Part shown: in pieces, positions 1 to 16,900 of the stretch
Position numbering within the stretch: position 1 is the stretch's first letter
How the letters are laid out: every line of letters begins with the position of its first letter
Source: Fratercula arctica
Taxonomy: Eukaryota; Chordata; Aves; Charadriiformes; Alcidae
Direction of reading: 5' to 3'
DNA length: 64,000 nucleotides
Assembly: GCA_947846985.1 (NCBI GenBank)
Contig: CANTUZ010000020.1
Coordinates: 7,351,459-7,415,458 of the forward strand
Notes under the pieces: generated by a model
Told to the model about the DNA's origin: nothing
Databases searched by the model: none
Seen by the model: only the letters and a program-made list of their open reading frames with translations
Made by a program: the position numbers and the translations under genes

Positions 1-565
1 ACGCCTAGAAATAGAGGAGTTGGGATGGCACAGTACTACAGTGTTCCGCACAGATTCTAATCTCAGTTTTTCATGTGGGAGTCAACACCGACCCAGAGGA
101 GCCTCAAAAGTAATTCCACAAAGCTTTATGTTTTAGAGATTTCAGGACAGGTCACAATGCATTAACTCTGTCTTTCTCTCTCCCCAAGGTCAGGCCCGCC
201 TCCCCTCTGAGAGGGTATTGGGCAGAACTGTTTGTAAGGCAAATTATTTCACAGAACTGCTTTTGAAAATTGCTAATTTATTTATTTTTAATCATTATCA
301 GTGGTCTTCCTTAACTGAGCATCTTGTGATCAGAGGTGTCTACAACTGAACGAGCACTTTGGTAAAACAGACGTTTTTCAGGCTTGTCTGTGTTTGAAAT
401 ACTTGCCTATTGTAACAGATGAAAAGATGCTGACAGTGAAGTATCAGCACTGTGTCAGCTGTTCAGTCGAAAAGTAGAAAAGGTTTTCAGGTTTCCTACA
501 TGCAAGCAAAGATTAGTAGAAGGGAATATCTTTTATTAAATCAAACCACAAATTCCTGCCAGTAC
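1..565 (-). other. PHTF1 intron 7 (partial)
   Basis: The sequence left of the exon 7 donor (566/565) holds no frame resembling the next human PHTF1 segment. I see no repeat element in it. It is read as intron running off the window. Confidence 0.6.
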
Positions 566-3734
<3,169 letters not shown>

Positions 3735-3905
3735 GGGGGCCCCGGGCCCGGTACCGGGCCCTGTTACCCTGGAGACCGCCGCGAGCCCGGCGCTCGACTG
3801 GCTGCGCCTGCCCCGCCCCGCCCCCGCCCAGGCAGCATCAGGAGACCGCCGAACCCGGCCCCGCCCCGCCCCAGCGGAAATAAGCAGCCAGGCCGTAAAG
3901 GACAA
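3735..3905 (-). promoter_or_regulatory. PHTF1 CpG-island promoter / 5' UTR with an X-box-like site
   Basis: The sequence around and upstream of the PHTF1 start is dense in CpG and GC boxes, and the island spans roughly 3000-4430. No acceptor AG lies close upstream of the ATG, so coding exon 1 is probably also the first exon. GTTACCCTGGAGAC at 3763-3776 resembles an RFX X-box inverted half-site pair. The transcription start itself is not visible. Confidence 0.55.
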
Positions 3906-6900
3906 AATCAGACTTTGTTTATTAAAAAAATACTTTACAGGAAAAAATTCTATGCATTCCGTCGGACTATTTTACAAAGAAATAGCTTAACAGTTTGACA
4001 CTGGTGTACAGTCGGCTACTGAGGGAGACGCGCGGCCTCGGGGCAGCCCAAGGCCCGGGCTCTCGCCGCTGTCAATAAATAGAGCGAGGCCGCGCGGCGC
4101 CGCCGGGCGATCGCGGGGCGCCGCGGAGGGGCCGAAGCCACAGGAAAAAATCGTAGCTGCCAATCAAAATCAAATTAAATCACAAGAACAGCGATACAGA
4201 AATCTCTTTACACCTTGTACAAAGGAACCAGAACCGCGCGCGTCTCCCCCCGCCCCGGCGGGACGCACCCGCCCGCCCTGGGGAGAAAAGCCGCCTTTCC
4301 GGGAGCCGGAACGGGCCTCCCGTCCGCCCGCGCCCCTCGGCGAGCGCGGAGCCGCCAGCGCTCCTCGGCACCGGCCGCTCGCCCGGTGCGAGGGGACTCA
4401 GCTGCGACAGGCAGGAAAACCCACAGAGCACAGCAGAGAGCCCTTTTTCTCTATGGCAAGACCTGTACCTGCGGAAAGTGTCCATTATAAATCCCCTGAG
4501 AACACTCCACCGAGTGTCCCGCCTTCCTGGAAGAGAACGTGTCGAGTATCTGCACAAAATGACTTGCAGCATGTCTAAAGGAGAGAGGAAACCGAAGCTA
4601 ACTGGTATTTCATCTTTAAATTGCATTTTGCTAGTCCGCTTCTAGCGCAACTGAGCCACTTGCCTTTATGCCAAGTAATAATTCTAATCAACAGCACTTC
4701 ACGTAAAAGAGAAGCCAACACCTGAGCGCCATATCTCAAAGCTGATCACTCCTTACAGACAGAGCATATGGTCAATTCCCAGCTGTCTCCAGCACAAAGC
4801 AGGAGTGGTTTCGAGTTGTCAACTGACACACATATCCCAGGGCAGATCCTCCTAATGGAGAGCTGAGGATTTACAGTAACTGACCATTGCACTCCTATTT
4901 ATGAGCTGCCCTGTATCTCTCTGGGTACTGCTGAGAGCTATTAGACCCATCCATGAAATTTGCCAAAGTTTGATTATCTCATTATGTAGGCTGCTTTCTG
5001 AAATCCTATGGAGAAATTCAAACAGCCAGTTACTTAACATGAGAGATATCCAAAAATATTTACCTGGGCCTACCTAGAGGTTTGTTTTACTCAGCAAACA
5101 CTAAGTGGCTTGAACTCATTATTTCATTTCTAAGCAGCAATAGCTTATAAAAATCAGTACTCTACATGTCTTGTTCTGGAAAACATTTGCATCTTTCACA
5201 TCAAGGCATTGTTCTAATTCTGCTCTGTTTTCAGTGCAATTGAAATGATCTGGAAACAATGGCTAGTCAGGTTAGCGATCAGCTTCATAAACAATCCCTC
5301 TCACACTTCACACCCAATACTGAGGTGGAGTTTGAAAGTACATCATTTTGGTTAAAGCATACCAAAATTGGTACTATATTTAGGTAATAGATTTTTATAA
5401 AGTTTGCTCCTCTCTTCCTCAATCTTCCAAGCATGCTAGAACGGCATCATCAACATTCAAGTCATTTGAAGATACATTTCTGTATTTAAATCTGACATTA
5501 GTTGATATTAAGTTAGTAATTGAACAGAACATAAAGAGAACACGACGCTATTGGTCACGTCCCTCCACCCAAAGAGACAGGTCAGAGCATTTTCCTGATA
5601 TTTCAGGCTGTAGTCACAGATTTCACTAAAGCTACAGTTTTGGAAGCAACACAAGCCACTCTGGTTGTCTTCCTTCACCCAGGTGAAAACACACTATTAG
5701 AATTTACAGAGGACTTCCAAACTGACTCCCTCTTTACTCTATTTCAACTTCCACTATAAAACAGACAAGTTGGTGTATGGGGGCTCTTCATCTGTTTATT
5801 CTGCCTTTAAAGTTATGTTTGCAGAATGACTGCAATCTGCAGATTTGTCAATTCCTGAGTGATTGTACGCAGTGCTGGCTGTCAAAGAACGGCCACCTTA
5901 TTGATGTACCTCTACTGACACGACCAAAGAATAGCATGTGTGAGAAGTGAAATGGGCACTTGGAAGACTAGCAGACTTCGTAAAAAGGAAAGAACACCCT
6001 TGGGTAATACGATCTTTGAATGTGAAGGATGAACTGAAACCACTATTGCCTGTGAGGAATTTTACTTTGCACAACCCTTAAAGCTATGAAATTCCTCTCA
6101 ACATCAGAAGTGGAAAAAACCCACCAGAGAACAGACGGCTCATTTATGAGCCGGTCTGGGTCATCTAGAATTTCTGCTAAGATTAAATTACACCCCTGCA
6201 TGAATCACATTACTTTTCATCATAAAAGCTTTCCATTCTAACACCTTATTTACACAGATTACTAAACAAGTCACTACCACTTCAATCTGTAAATTAGTTT
6301 TAAATTGAAATATTTCCTAGTCCTCATTTTTGTACCGAAGACAATACATACATACACATAAGGAGTAATACAGGTTCTAACTAATCACTGCAGTATCTTC
6401 TGATGATTATTTTTCTATCAGTTTAAAATAGTGACCTCTACACTGAGGTGCTAATATGTATATAAAAGCCTACACAAACAATATTGCACAAAGTAAGATT
6501 TATAATAGAGTAACATATTTTAGAGACCCTTATAAAGAGAAGAGTAATAATTGATATTAAAAAGATGCATCCAGAACTAACACAGCATCTTTGCTTTTGT
6601 CTAGTCTAACATAGTGTTTCAAATCTTTCCTACCTCAGTGAGGATTAAAACAAATGAAGTTATCTGGAGACGGCTTAAGTTGCACCAAAACCCAACTTGT
6701 ACTCTAAATGTGGGGAAGGGGGAGAGGGAGAAAGGGACAGGGCTCTTCCTTTTGATGACTGGACAGGGCAGCAATAAATGGGGTGAGTGAAAGTCAAATA
6801 CCAATTACATGTTAACATCCACAAATATTGAAAGATTGTTTAAGAACTGTTGATAGCTGACACTCTACACATTTAGCACGTGCCACTGATTTTTCCAGAG

Positions 6901-7904
6901 TACCTGGGCACCCAGAAGCTACACATGGAAACAGCAGTCCAATGCCATAATACTTTTTATTGTGAAATAGTAATACAGAACTTCCTAGGATAAGGACAGC
7001 CGTACTGTGTAAGTCAGTTATCAACTCAATGCTACTATATTAAGTGCATCAGTACAAGGGAAAGTGTGGTTCCATTGGACACATTACGACCTGATCAAAA
7101 CAAGCTGCCAAGTTGGTTAGTATTTTAAAGCCTTAAAGTGCTCAAAGATAGCAGTTTCCTCCACAAGACTATCAATAGGGTCTCTAATTTTGACACTAGT
7201 ATTAATCATGTTCAGGGAAGATGTGTTTTGGAAGCAAAAACCCTCACACCAAACAACATAAGCAGTGCTATGAAAAGTGTTAGGTCAGTAAGTCATTGCA
7301 TTTCAACAGGATCAGACACTGTCTTCAGTTAATTTTACAGACCACCTTTGTAGGAACTGTAAGAAAGAGAGATCAATCTCTATAGCTTGTATCTAAACCC
7401 AACTTGTATATAAACCAACATGTCAAGAACAGACATACCAAAAATTTCACAAATCATCAAAAGTGCTGTGCTTTCTCTTTTTTTTTTTTTTTAAGCAATT
7501 AAAATGAGATGGGAAAGCCACTTTGCAAGTCTTCTACAAAAGCATCGCTTTCGGGTGAAGATTAGAGATAAAGCAAAAGTAGAGAAATAACACTGACCAA
7601 TACACTTCAACCATTTTATGTTTCTGGAGGAATTTCATTCTGACTTTGAGGAGATATTCAATATCTCTTTACTTAAACAGAAAGAAGTGGTAGACCACTG
7701 TTACAGGTTGTACTAAGGGGTTAAAATACAACTTGAATTTTGCATAATCTGTGTAAAAAAGATATGCTTGACATTTTGGAATGTCACCTTTCTTTATAGA
7801 ATTATAGGCAAGATTTCTCCAATAAAACATAAGCCAGTTATAAAACTATAACTTCACATCAAAATTTTAAAAAGTTGTTAAAAAAATGTTTGAGTATATA
7901 CATA
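3905..7904 (-). other. RSBN1 long 3' UTR (inferred)
   Basis: These 4 kb downstream of the RSBN1 stop contain no exon of either neighbour. They are AT-rich from about 4.6 to 7.9 kb and turn CpG-rich from 4.45 kb down to the PHTF1 promoter. No polyadenylation signal arrangement is as complete as the one at 3918-3923. Alternative ends nearer the stop are possible. Confidence 0.5.
3918..3923 (-). terminator. Candidate distal RSBN1 poly(A) signal AATAAA
   Basis: On the minus strand an exact AATAAA is preceded by a UGUA-containing stretch (CCTGTAAAG) and followed within about 20 nt by a T/G-rich run, the usual arrangement of a cleavage site near 3900. If used, it ends RSBN1 about 170 nt upstream of the PHTF1 start codon. 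Another minus-strand AATAAA at about 6956-6961 is a candidate proximal site. Confidence 0.5.
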
Positions 7905-10900
7905 TCACACAGAAGAGCCTGCATGATCCTGTGGATTGTGTTGCTGATCAGACTCTATTTTAAAACCTGGGAGGGGCTGGGCCACCTGATCTGGTTGCAC
8001 AAGTCCTGATATTGAAGAAGCAGAGGAGGAGAGCGCCCCTGGCATAAGCTGCATTTCTATACCTGGTTCTTCAGACTCTATTTTTACACTCACACACTGG
8101 GGTTCACCTTCTGACTCTGTCTTCCCAGGAACACTACTGTTCAAGCTTGAATTGCTTTCTGCATTCTGAGAAGTCTCCCCCACGGGGTGATATTGTTTAA
8201 GTCTTATGTGCCAGGCTAAGCTGCAGACTGCTGACACTGTTTTGAACTGATGAATGACATTTCTAGGGATGAAGTAGATGTCATTGTCACACAACTGAAT
8301 TCTAGCATAGCGAATGCCTTCCCGTCTCATTTGGTTTAGTTTGGCTTCATCCACCCATTGAACACACTGAGAGAAGGAAAGATGGTAAAGTTAGTGGTAT
8401 ACTCTGTCTAAGGTAAATTCATTATCCACCTATTTTCAAAATACTTCAGTTCTAAATCAGAATGTTTCTGTTTAACAGATAAAACTTCAAATTTAAATGA
8501 AAATTGGACTTTTAAAATATAATTTATCTATTGTGCACATCTTACGACAGGACAAGGAAGAGTTAAGAGCACTCTACAGTTATAGTTGAAAACAGTAGGT
8601 TCGACATCAGCCTGCATTGTTTTGGCTGACAGGATCCTAAGACATCAGTGTATTAGAAAAAGCAGAAATAGGCATAGGTGACTTCTCAATCAACTGCTAA
8701 TCGTTTCCGTAGCACATTTTCATGACTCACAGCATAAACCCCAGCTTGGTGGAAAGGAAAAGCCGTTGGGCTAGGTAATCATTGTAGCTCCCTTCCAACT
8801 GAAGTACTCTATTCTGAAATGTGACAAGGGAAATTGCCCAAAAGATCTGCGAATTGAGGGCCACTGAGGGTACAAAAGGGCTGGCCATACGGTGAACCTG
8901 AAACCTGTCAGAAGCTGCTTCCAAATGCTAGGAATGAGCTGTCACTAGGGAAGATTCAGTACCTGTGACACTGGAGGTTCATGCAGGTCCAACTGAAGTC
9001 TCTGCACAACATCAGTGAAATCTTCAGCGTGAAAACAAACCACATCTTTGGTTATACGAGGCTGGTCACTCCTAGAAAAAGATGAGAATTCCAGGAATTT
9101 TTAAAGAATTTGAGTTATAAAGAATTATAGCTCTTTCCAGCAGAAAGTTTCATTGAACCAACAACCTACTTCAATTTTACACTGGGCATGAATTCTCATC
9201 ACTTCTCAATACACACATTATTTTGAAAAGGAGGTATAATTCATAGATTTTATCTTTTTTTTTAATTTTACTTCTTTCTTAATGCATGCACAACAGAAGT
9301 GATGTTTTCATGGACAAGCACTATACTGAAATGTCCAATAACTAGGTTCCAATTGCCACCAGTGAAGTTCTCTGTATGTTCTAGGAACCACAATTTACCT
9401 TAGTTCTTCCATTCTATAATTAGACAGAATAATTCAGTATTAAAGGAAAAACATACAATAACAAAGTGACACTGAAGCCAAAGCAATGAGGACCTGAGTT
9501 TTACTCAATGCCTGTGAATCAGAGTAAAGGAAGTTCTGGCACTTTTATTCATATGAAAATGTAATGACGCTCTCTAATTTCTACTCCTAATGACGCTCTC
9601 TAATTTCTACTGTAATTGCTGGAAATAACAATGATGCAACTCTCATTTCTGTGCAAGGTCAGCAGCAATGTCCTGGGTACATGAAATGAGAAGGTACTGT
9701 AGCTATGAAATTAATTACATTGAGTTCTTAGATTTCTGTTACAGAAATCAGCATTAATATACCTACTCAGGAAAAGAACAATCACAGATGGTGGTCCCGG
9801 CATGGTATCAAGGCTTATTTTGCACGTCAGAAGTTTTCTGTAAACTGCTGCTACAACTTTTCTACTGCCTCAAGAGGGAAAAATAATATGTATATAGCTT
9901 GTGTTTTTCAAGCTCTAGAGAGCATGGATCTCATTACAGGGTTTAAACCATTTCTTTGATTAGGCTTGTTTTCCGAGGAATTTTCTTTTTTTAAAAGGAA
10001 AAGATGTTTGGAATTATCCCCTCCTACCAGGACAGTTGCATTTCAGGGGCACTTACCATTCCCCAAACTGCACAGCCTTCAGAACACCCACAGCAGCCGT
10101 ACTCTGCCAGTCAAACCCCTGGCCCACGTGATCAGCGTGAGCTCTTGTTCTGTCTTCAAACAGAACCTCACGGGGTTCGCTGGTCCGAGGTAGGTACTGG
10201 AGATTCTTGATTTCGTTCATTGACCTAAACATGATAAAAAGACATACTAAAAAATGTTTCAGACTACTCAAAAATACATACTTGTATTAAAACAATCTTA
10301 AAATGTTGTGTGCTGCAGGTTTTAAAATCAAAGACAACGCACTTCCCTGTGATTTCATCTAGGTGTCTATTCAACAATAAAATATTGAAACAAATAGAGC
10401 AAAGTACAATTCAGGTTATGAGATCAAACCATAAGACAAATACAATCACTAAAAAAAATAAATATTTTTATTCACTTGTACTGAAAGAATTCTCCCAGGA
10501 ATTTAATGGTATGTAAAATAGAGCTATTTTAATAGATACTGAAGTTTAGTTATTTGGGAGTACGTCCAAAAATTCTGCTTAAAATTGCAATTAAAATACA
10601 TTTCCAATTCTTATCTCCTAAAATTTGTTCTACAGCACCCTCTTCCTGAGAAAGATAGCAAGTACATACGTATACCACAATACTTCCTGAGAAGGCAGAC
10701 AAGCGTTACAAGTGCTTTAGCACTAACATTAAAATACAACATGAAGGGTGTAAGGATTTCTGCTGTTTTAGAGCATTTCACCTGCCCCACCACCAAATTA
10801 GTTCTTTCCACAGCAGTAAGACAAATAAAACAAGTCTCCTGAAGGATAATAGAAAGAGATTTCAATCTTAATGAAGCATTGATCTAGGACATACTACCAT

Positions 10901-13900
10901 GAGTAGTGGTGAAATAAAATAAGCATCACAAATAGCATATTTGTCTTATCCACTGAGCCAACTTGAAACAGAAATGAAAATTAAAAACTTAAGTCTGTGA
11001 ATTAACCTTCTGAAGAACTAGTCACACAAAGTATTTAGGTTTTGTTCTCAAATCTAACGGAGACATAACTCTAATGTTTTATCTTTAATACAGAAAGAAA
11101 ACAAACCAAAACATTACCGGCGCCGTTTGAATGGTGATTTTGGCATATCAGCTGTTGGGATCATCTGCTCTCCTGGTCTCACCCACATTATGGGACCATC
11201 ATCGCTTTGTGACCTGCACTGAAGTCTGAGACTAGACAGAGTACCCCAGGGCAAAGTCATCTACAAGAAAACAAAAACAAAACAACGCACAAAACACACA
11301 TAACACAAAACACTGGGTGAGATAGAAAAATTAAATGATGCCTTTGGTAAAACTGGTTCAAACTTGTTGTCAAAAGAATTGTATAGAAACTAAAATAAGC
11401 TCAACAGTTAAAATATTTTCCAAGCTAACTTTATCAAACTTAGTTTTTAGGAAAGTAGATGATTCTGCAGTGTATATATATGATAAACAATATTTAATTT
11501 TTTAGTTATTTTTACAACTGTAGCTGCCCAATTTGTTTGGACACAAGAAAGAAGGTACCTCTGTACCCCAAACGACAAGCAAATCAATAGAGAAAATACT
11601 TTATGTTTTCTAATTACTTGGAAATATATGAAACTCGGTAATTGCTTAAATATCTAAACAAAACACCACAAGTTACTGCTTACTCTGAGAAATGGAGATT
11701 CTTCTAACATATCTAGAAATTCTGGGAAGTAGTCCCCGACTTCTTCATCCACTGCTCCAACAAGACTGATTTGCCGCATTGGTCCTGCTCTGTAGGTTCC
11801 ACAGCAGTATGTTCGATTGACCTGAATGGCCAGAAAGGAAAAGACAATACCACCACCACTTTAGTTGTGTTACAAGAGATTAAAATTGTTTAATATAATA
11901 CACTAGGCCACAGCTGAGATGAACTTCGGGCTCCTGTACACCTATCGCATTAGAGGTGCCTTGGGGAAGATGCAGAGACTGTTTGGAACAGATGCCCAGA
12001 GGGTACCCCAAGAGAAAAAAAACTCCTATCTGTATTACTGACAGGAAATACTTCTAATGTTTGAATAATAGCAAGTTAGGATTCTAATTCAGGAACAATC
12101 CAACACTTCCAGGCTGACTTGAGAAAACTGCCATGCAAAGTTTCACTGTAACTCAGTCTTTCACCAGCAAGCTTAAACTCTACTAATTTGTAGACCATTG
12201 CTTTTACATTTCAAACTGTATGCTACCAAAATATTTGCATTCTTCATTTCAGTCACATCCTAGGGCTCTTTTCCCTATGACCACAGTGAGAAATCCAGGG
12301 GTCCTTCATGCAGTAGTTCTGATAACATTGCTATAGCGTCTACACAAAATTGGACAAAAAATTGAGGAAGTGAGAGGTTTAGCTAGAAATCCAGTGGTCC
12401 CATCCAACCTGGCCTTGAACACCTCCAGAGATGGGGCAGCCACAGCTTCACTGGGCAACCTGGGCCAGGGGCTCACCCCCCTCACAGCAAACAATTTCTT
12501 CCCCAGATCTCATCTCAGTCTCCCCTCTGCCAGTGTAAAACCCTTCCCCCTCGTCCCATGGCTCCCCTCCCTGATCCAGAATCCCTCCCCAGCTTTCCTG
12601 GAGCCCCTTTAGGGACTGGAAGGTCTCCCCGGAGCCTTCTCTTCTCCAGGCTGAACCCCCCCAGCTCTCTCAGCCTGTCCCCACAGCAGAGGGGCTCCAG
12701 CCCTCCCAGCAGCTCCGGGGCCTCCTCCGGCCCCGCTCCAACAGCTCCGTGTCCTTCTAATGCTGGGAGCCCCAGAGCTGGAGGCAGCACTGCAGGGGGT
12801 CTCCCCAGAGTGGAGCAGAGGGGCAGAACCCCCCCCTCGCCCTGCTGCCCACACTGCTGGAGATGCAGCTCAGGATGCAGGGGGCTTTCCAGGCTGCCAG
12901 GGCACATTGCCGGGGCATGCTGAGCTTCTCATCAACCAGCACCCCCATGTTCACATACAACAATTTTAGGATTACCATTTGCAATGTAACCTGCTGTCAC
13001 TGCTGTGGCCAGAAACACTTTAATCTCACAGCTTTTTGCCTTCCTCTGTAGCACAGACTGTCCCACTTTCCCAGGTCATCTGGAAACTCTCCTTGCCAAT
13101 TTCCTGTTCCTGGAGGAGAACCGCTGGCAAGACTCCAGCCTTCTCCAGTCTCGTCCTATGGACTGCAGCTATAACATGCCATATGGCCACAGAGTAGGTT
13201 TTACGTAGATGCAGCAGCTACTCAATCTTAAAAGATCAGAAATTCTGCCATAAGTAGTCTGGGGTTTTTTGTATACTCAATTGTGTTTGAGCCCCAACTT
13301 TCCATCATTCTTCAACAGCCTTTCTACATTCATCAAGTGGTTCTAGTGGTGAAAAGCTACAGCCAGCGCCATGGCTAAGCGGTGGGACAGGCACAAAGGA
13401 CAGAGCGTTACAGGTAAATTTGCAATTTTATATTCATGTTCAGAAAGTGATACCATTTATAGATAGATGTATGAAGCAGCTTACTTTTAAGTTTTGCAGT
13501 TTAGCCAATAAACAGGGGGGTCAGAAGTTAACAGCTTAATACCACAGTGCCTTCATTGCTACAATTTGTTCACTATGTGTCTTTAAAAACATTAGTGAAT
13601 CATATGAGCACTAACTACCACTACCTACAGATCAGACCATGCACTATCTTTACCATCGCCCAAGGACCATCAGGCTACTAAGACCACTCGGGTGTCCTGT
13701 GCCCCTTCAGAATGCCACACAGCTTTCTCTACCCTATGTATCCCCTACTCCATACAGTATCACACTAAAAGTGAAGTTGTAGGCATATTTAAAATTAGCT
13801 CTTCAGTGTTCGTGGAGACATTTTATAGCAGCTAAATTATGTGCCTACCAGTGTTTCACACACTTGAGAGAGAACAGAAGTAGACAGCATCAGTGTTTCC

Positions 13901-16900
13901 TGAAGTTACAGACCTGGTGTTTGTACGTTACCGAGATAATTCAGACCCCTGCCCCAGCAAGGGCTAAGCAAGCAGTACACTTCTGTAGGGCAAGAACAGG
14001 ACATACAGATGAGGCATAAGCTTGAGGCAAATCGAGCTAAAGCTTCAGAAGTTTCTTTCTATTTTCAAGAAAAGCATGAATCAGTTGACAGCAGCAATAT
14101 TTTAGTATGGCAAGGCAGCTATAAAACCAACCGTGCGAACACTTTGCTAGAAGGAAGAAAGCAAGAACACAAGGCAGCTTCCTATTTACAACAGAAGGAG
14201 GAAAGAAGGACAGAGTGACATACCATTACAGCAAGGGTTGTGTGTTTCACTAAAACCTGTCAGATATTTCAGTAAGGCCATCAGGCATTATTTATATGAC
14301 TTAAGTTATAAGCTAAATTAAGTTTGCACAATACAGATGCACAATTTCTTCATTTCATACTTAGATAGCTTCTGTTAAAAAAAAAAAAAGAAAGAAATTG
14401 CCCTTCCAGAATGAGAGACCTTTTTCCAGGAGTAAGAAGAGTTAAGATGGGTCAGACAACCAAACTGTGATATGGTTCATTAACCAAAGCTGTCAGGAAT
14501 AAGAGTAAACTTTTCTGACAGTATGCTGTAGGAGTAGGAAAACTTATCTTATTATCACCTGTTAGCTGCTTCTCCCACCTCCTTCCCAGAACGAACAGCA
14601 GCTTATGCAAAATCAACTTCACTTCCCCCAGCTCTTTCCTGGCCTGTTCCCAGAACCCCGCTCCTCTGTGGCCGTTCAGCTGCTCCTTGGACCATACAGA
14701 GAATTGATCAGGCAGTTGATCAGTTTCTTCTTGGAAAAAAAAGCAGAAGTGTTTTTTCAAGTCTAGATATATTCCAATTCAGAATAGACCTAGAAGCAGT
14801 CATACCAAAACAACTGACAGGGAAAATACGAGTTCATGCTAGCTACACTGCTAAGAACTTTCAAATTGAAGTACGCCCTTACGCAAAGAAAGCTCACAAG
14901 TCACTGTTCAGCAACTTAAGTCTTGAAAGCCCTTAGTCCAAGTGAATAGCTCCAAACTAAAGCTTAGCTTTAGCACTAAAGCATTAGAACCAATGAGCCA
15001 GAGCCAATGCAAAAAAAAAAAGATCCAGAAAACATTGAAACTTAAGTATTTTAACGTACAGAAACAAAACAGTTATACTACAAATAGACATTGGAATGCG
15101 TGGTTATAAACATTGTTTACATTGTCCTCACTGACCTGAGAACAAAAGAATTCACCTTGCAAGGGAGTTAATTATCACTAGATTTTTCATTAAGTCTTCC
15201 AGATTAAAGTCCTTATTTTGAATTGGAGACACTTCCTACTAAAATGCAGTTTGTCTGAAAAGATACACAAAACGGATGAGTGTTGTACAAGCCAAAGGTC
15301 ACATTAAGCTACAGGTTAACTTGCAGTTTACAGATCAAAGTTTGATTTCTTGACACCAAGCCTCAAGGACTCAAGACTCCCTAATGCTTGAAATGCCCTC
15401 GCCCCAGTACAGTTCAGTACAGCAAACAGGTTCATGCGAAGCTTAGCCTGTTCGTTCATTCCTCAGTGCTGCAAGGAGCAGCAGTGAAATAGCCAGCCTT
15501 AACCTCCCTGCCCTCTCTTAAACAGGGCATTTTAGCCCTCTTCATTTAAAGACAAGCTAGCTTGCAAAACTTCAGTTTTAGCAGCTACCATAGTTGAATC
15601 CACCATCAATTTAAATGCATGAATTTTAAACTAGACACTTTAGCACCACCTATATCCTCTGAAGCGCCCTGTTTCAGCTGTTTTAAGGGTTGTGAAAGCT
15701 ACACTTCTCTGTGCTTACTCAGTGTGTGAACCGCACTAACATACTTCAGCCAGAGAGGATTAACCAGGTCATGCTGAAGCTGTGTTTAGAGAGGTGTTTT
15801 AGACAGACTGAACCTTCTGTCATGACTCAATCTTAATCAAGTTTAGACAGTACTTAAAATAGAATTAATTGAAATACCTGCACAGGCTATAACCCAGTGA
15901 AGCCTCTTATTTATTACCATACATTCCTCAAATATGTATTTATAGTATAAGCTTTCACATTCACAAGACAGAGACATTCACCAAGAAAAAGCGTACTTGT
16001 TAAATATCCAGTTGGCATTGTTTAGCCATTTGAGGGGGTCATCACATGTACTCAAAGTAAATTAGAATGTAATCACAATGCCAAAGAACATAGATAAACC
16101 AGTAATACAGAAGACTTTAAAGCCTAACCTGTGGACAAGTTTCACACCAGCAGAGCACACGTGTGTACTGTGCAGAAGTGTTCTTGTTGGCAGCAGCAGC
16201 TTGTATGCTCAGACAGTTTTTGGAGTACTGCGCACTCTGAGGCAGCTCTATCAGTGCAAAGAATTACTTAAACCAAGAAATAGAAGCTGGTTTAAAACAA
16301 GTGCTGCAGGAGCTACTCACTGTCAAACGAATTCGTAAGCTAAGTGTCAGAATTACTAATTTAATAGTATCTATGATAAATGCTGGAAAGTATTCAAAGA
16401 CACAGCAAGTGACCACGCAGTAACTTTCTGTACAGTAGTAACAGTTTTTCCAATGCAAATCTTGCTTATAAGCGTTTGGTAAACTCTGGAGAGACCCGGA
16501 TAGCCCACCCACAAGCATTACTGTTTCAAAATCTGTTACTAAAGAAGGTCTGTTCCAACAGTACTGAAGTGCACTGCACTATAGAGATTCGGGTCTTTCT
16601 TTCCAACAAGTGAACCAGTAAAAGTAATTAAGGTCTTGAATAAAGACTTTAAAAGTAAGAGCAGTTTGAATCTGCTCTCAGACTAGACTAAGCAGGAAGA
16701 GGCTTACATCTGAAACAAGTTTCTCTCAACTGTAATACTGCTGTAAGTTCATAGATACTTCTGAGCTTGATCACAAGAGTCAAATGCAAGGGGTTTTCAT
16801 GCAGGAATCTTGAAATTAGCTTAGTTGCATCTATTTAAGTTACACAGAGATGCAGTTTCAGAATCTAAGATAGTTTACGCCTACTATGAAAATTGAGGTA

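Noticed and set aside
12306..13208. Cluster of open frames on both strands
   Set aside because: They coincide with the CR1 fragment at 12391-12955 and its edges and show no host gene similarity.
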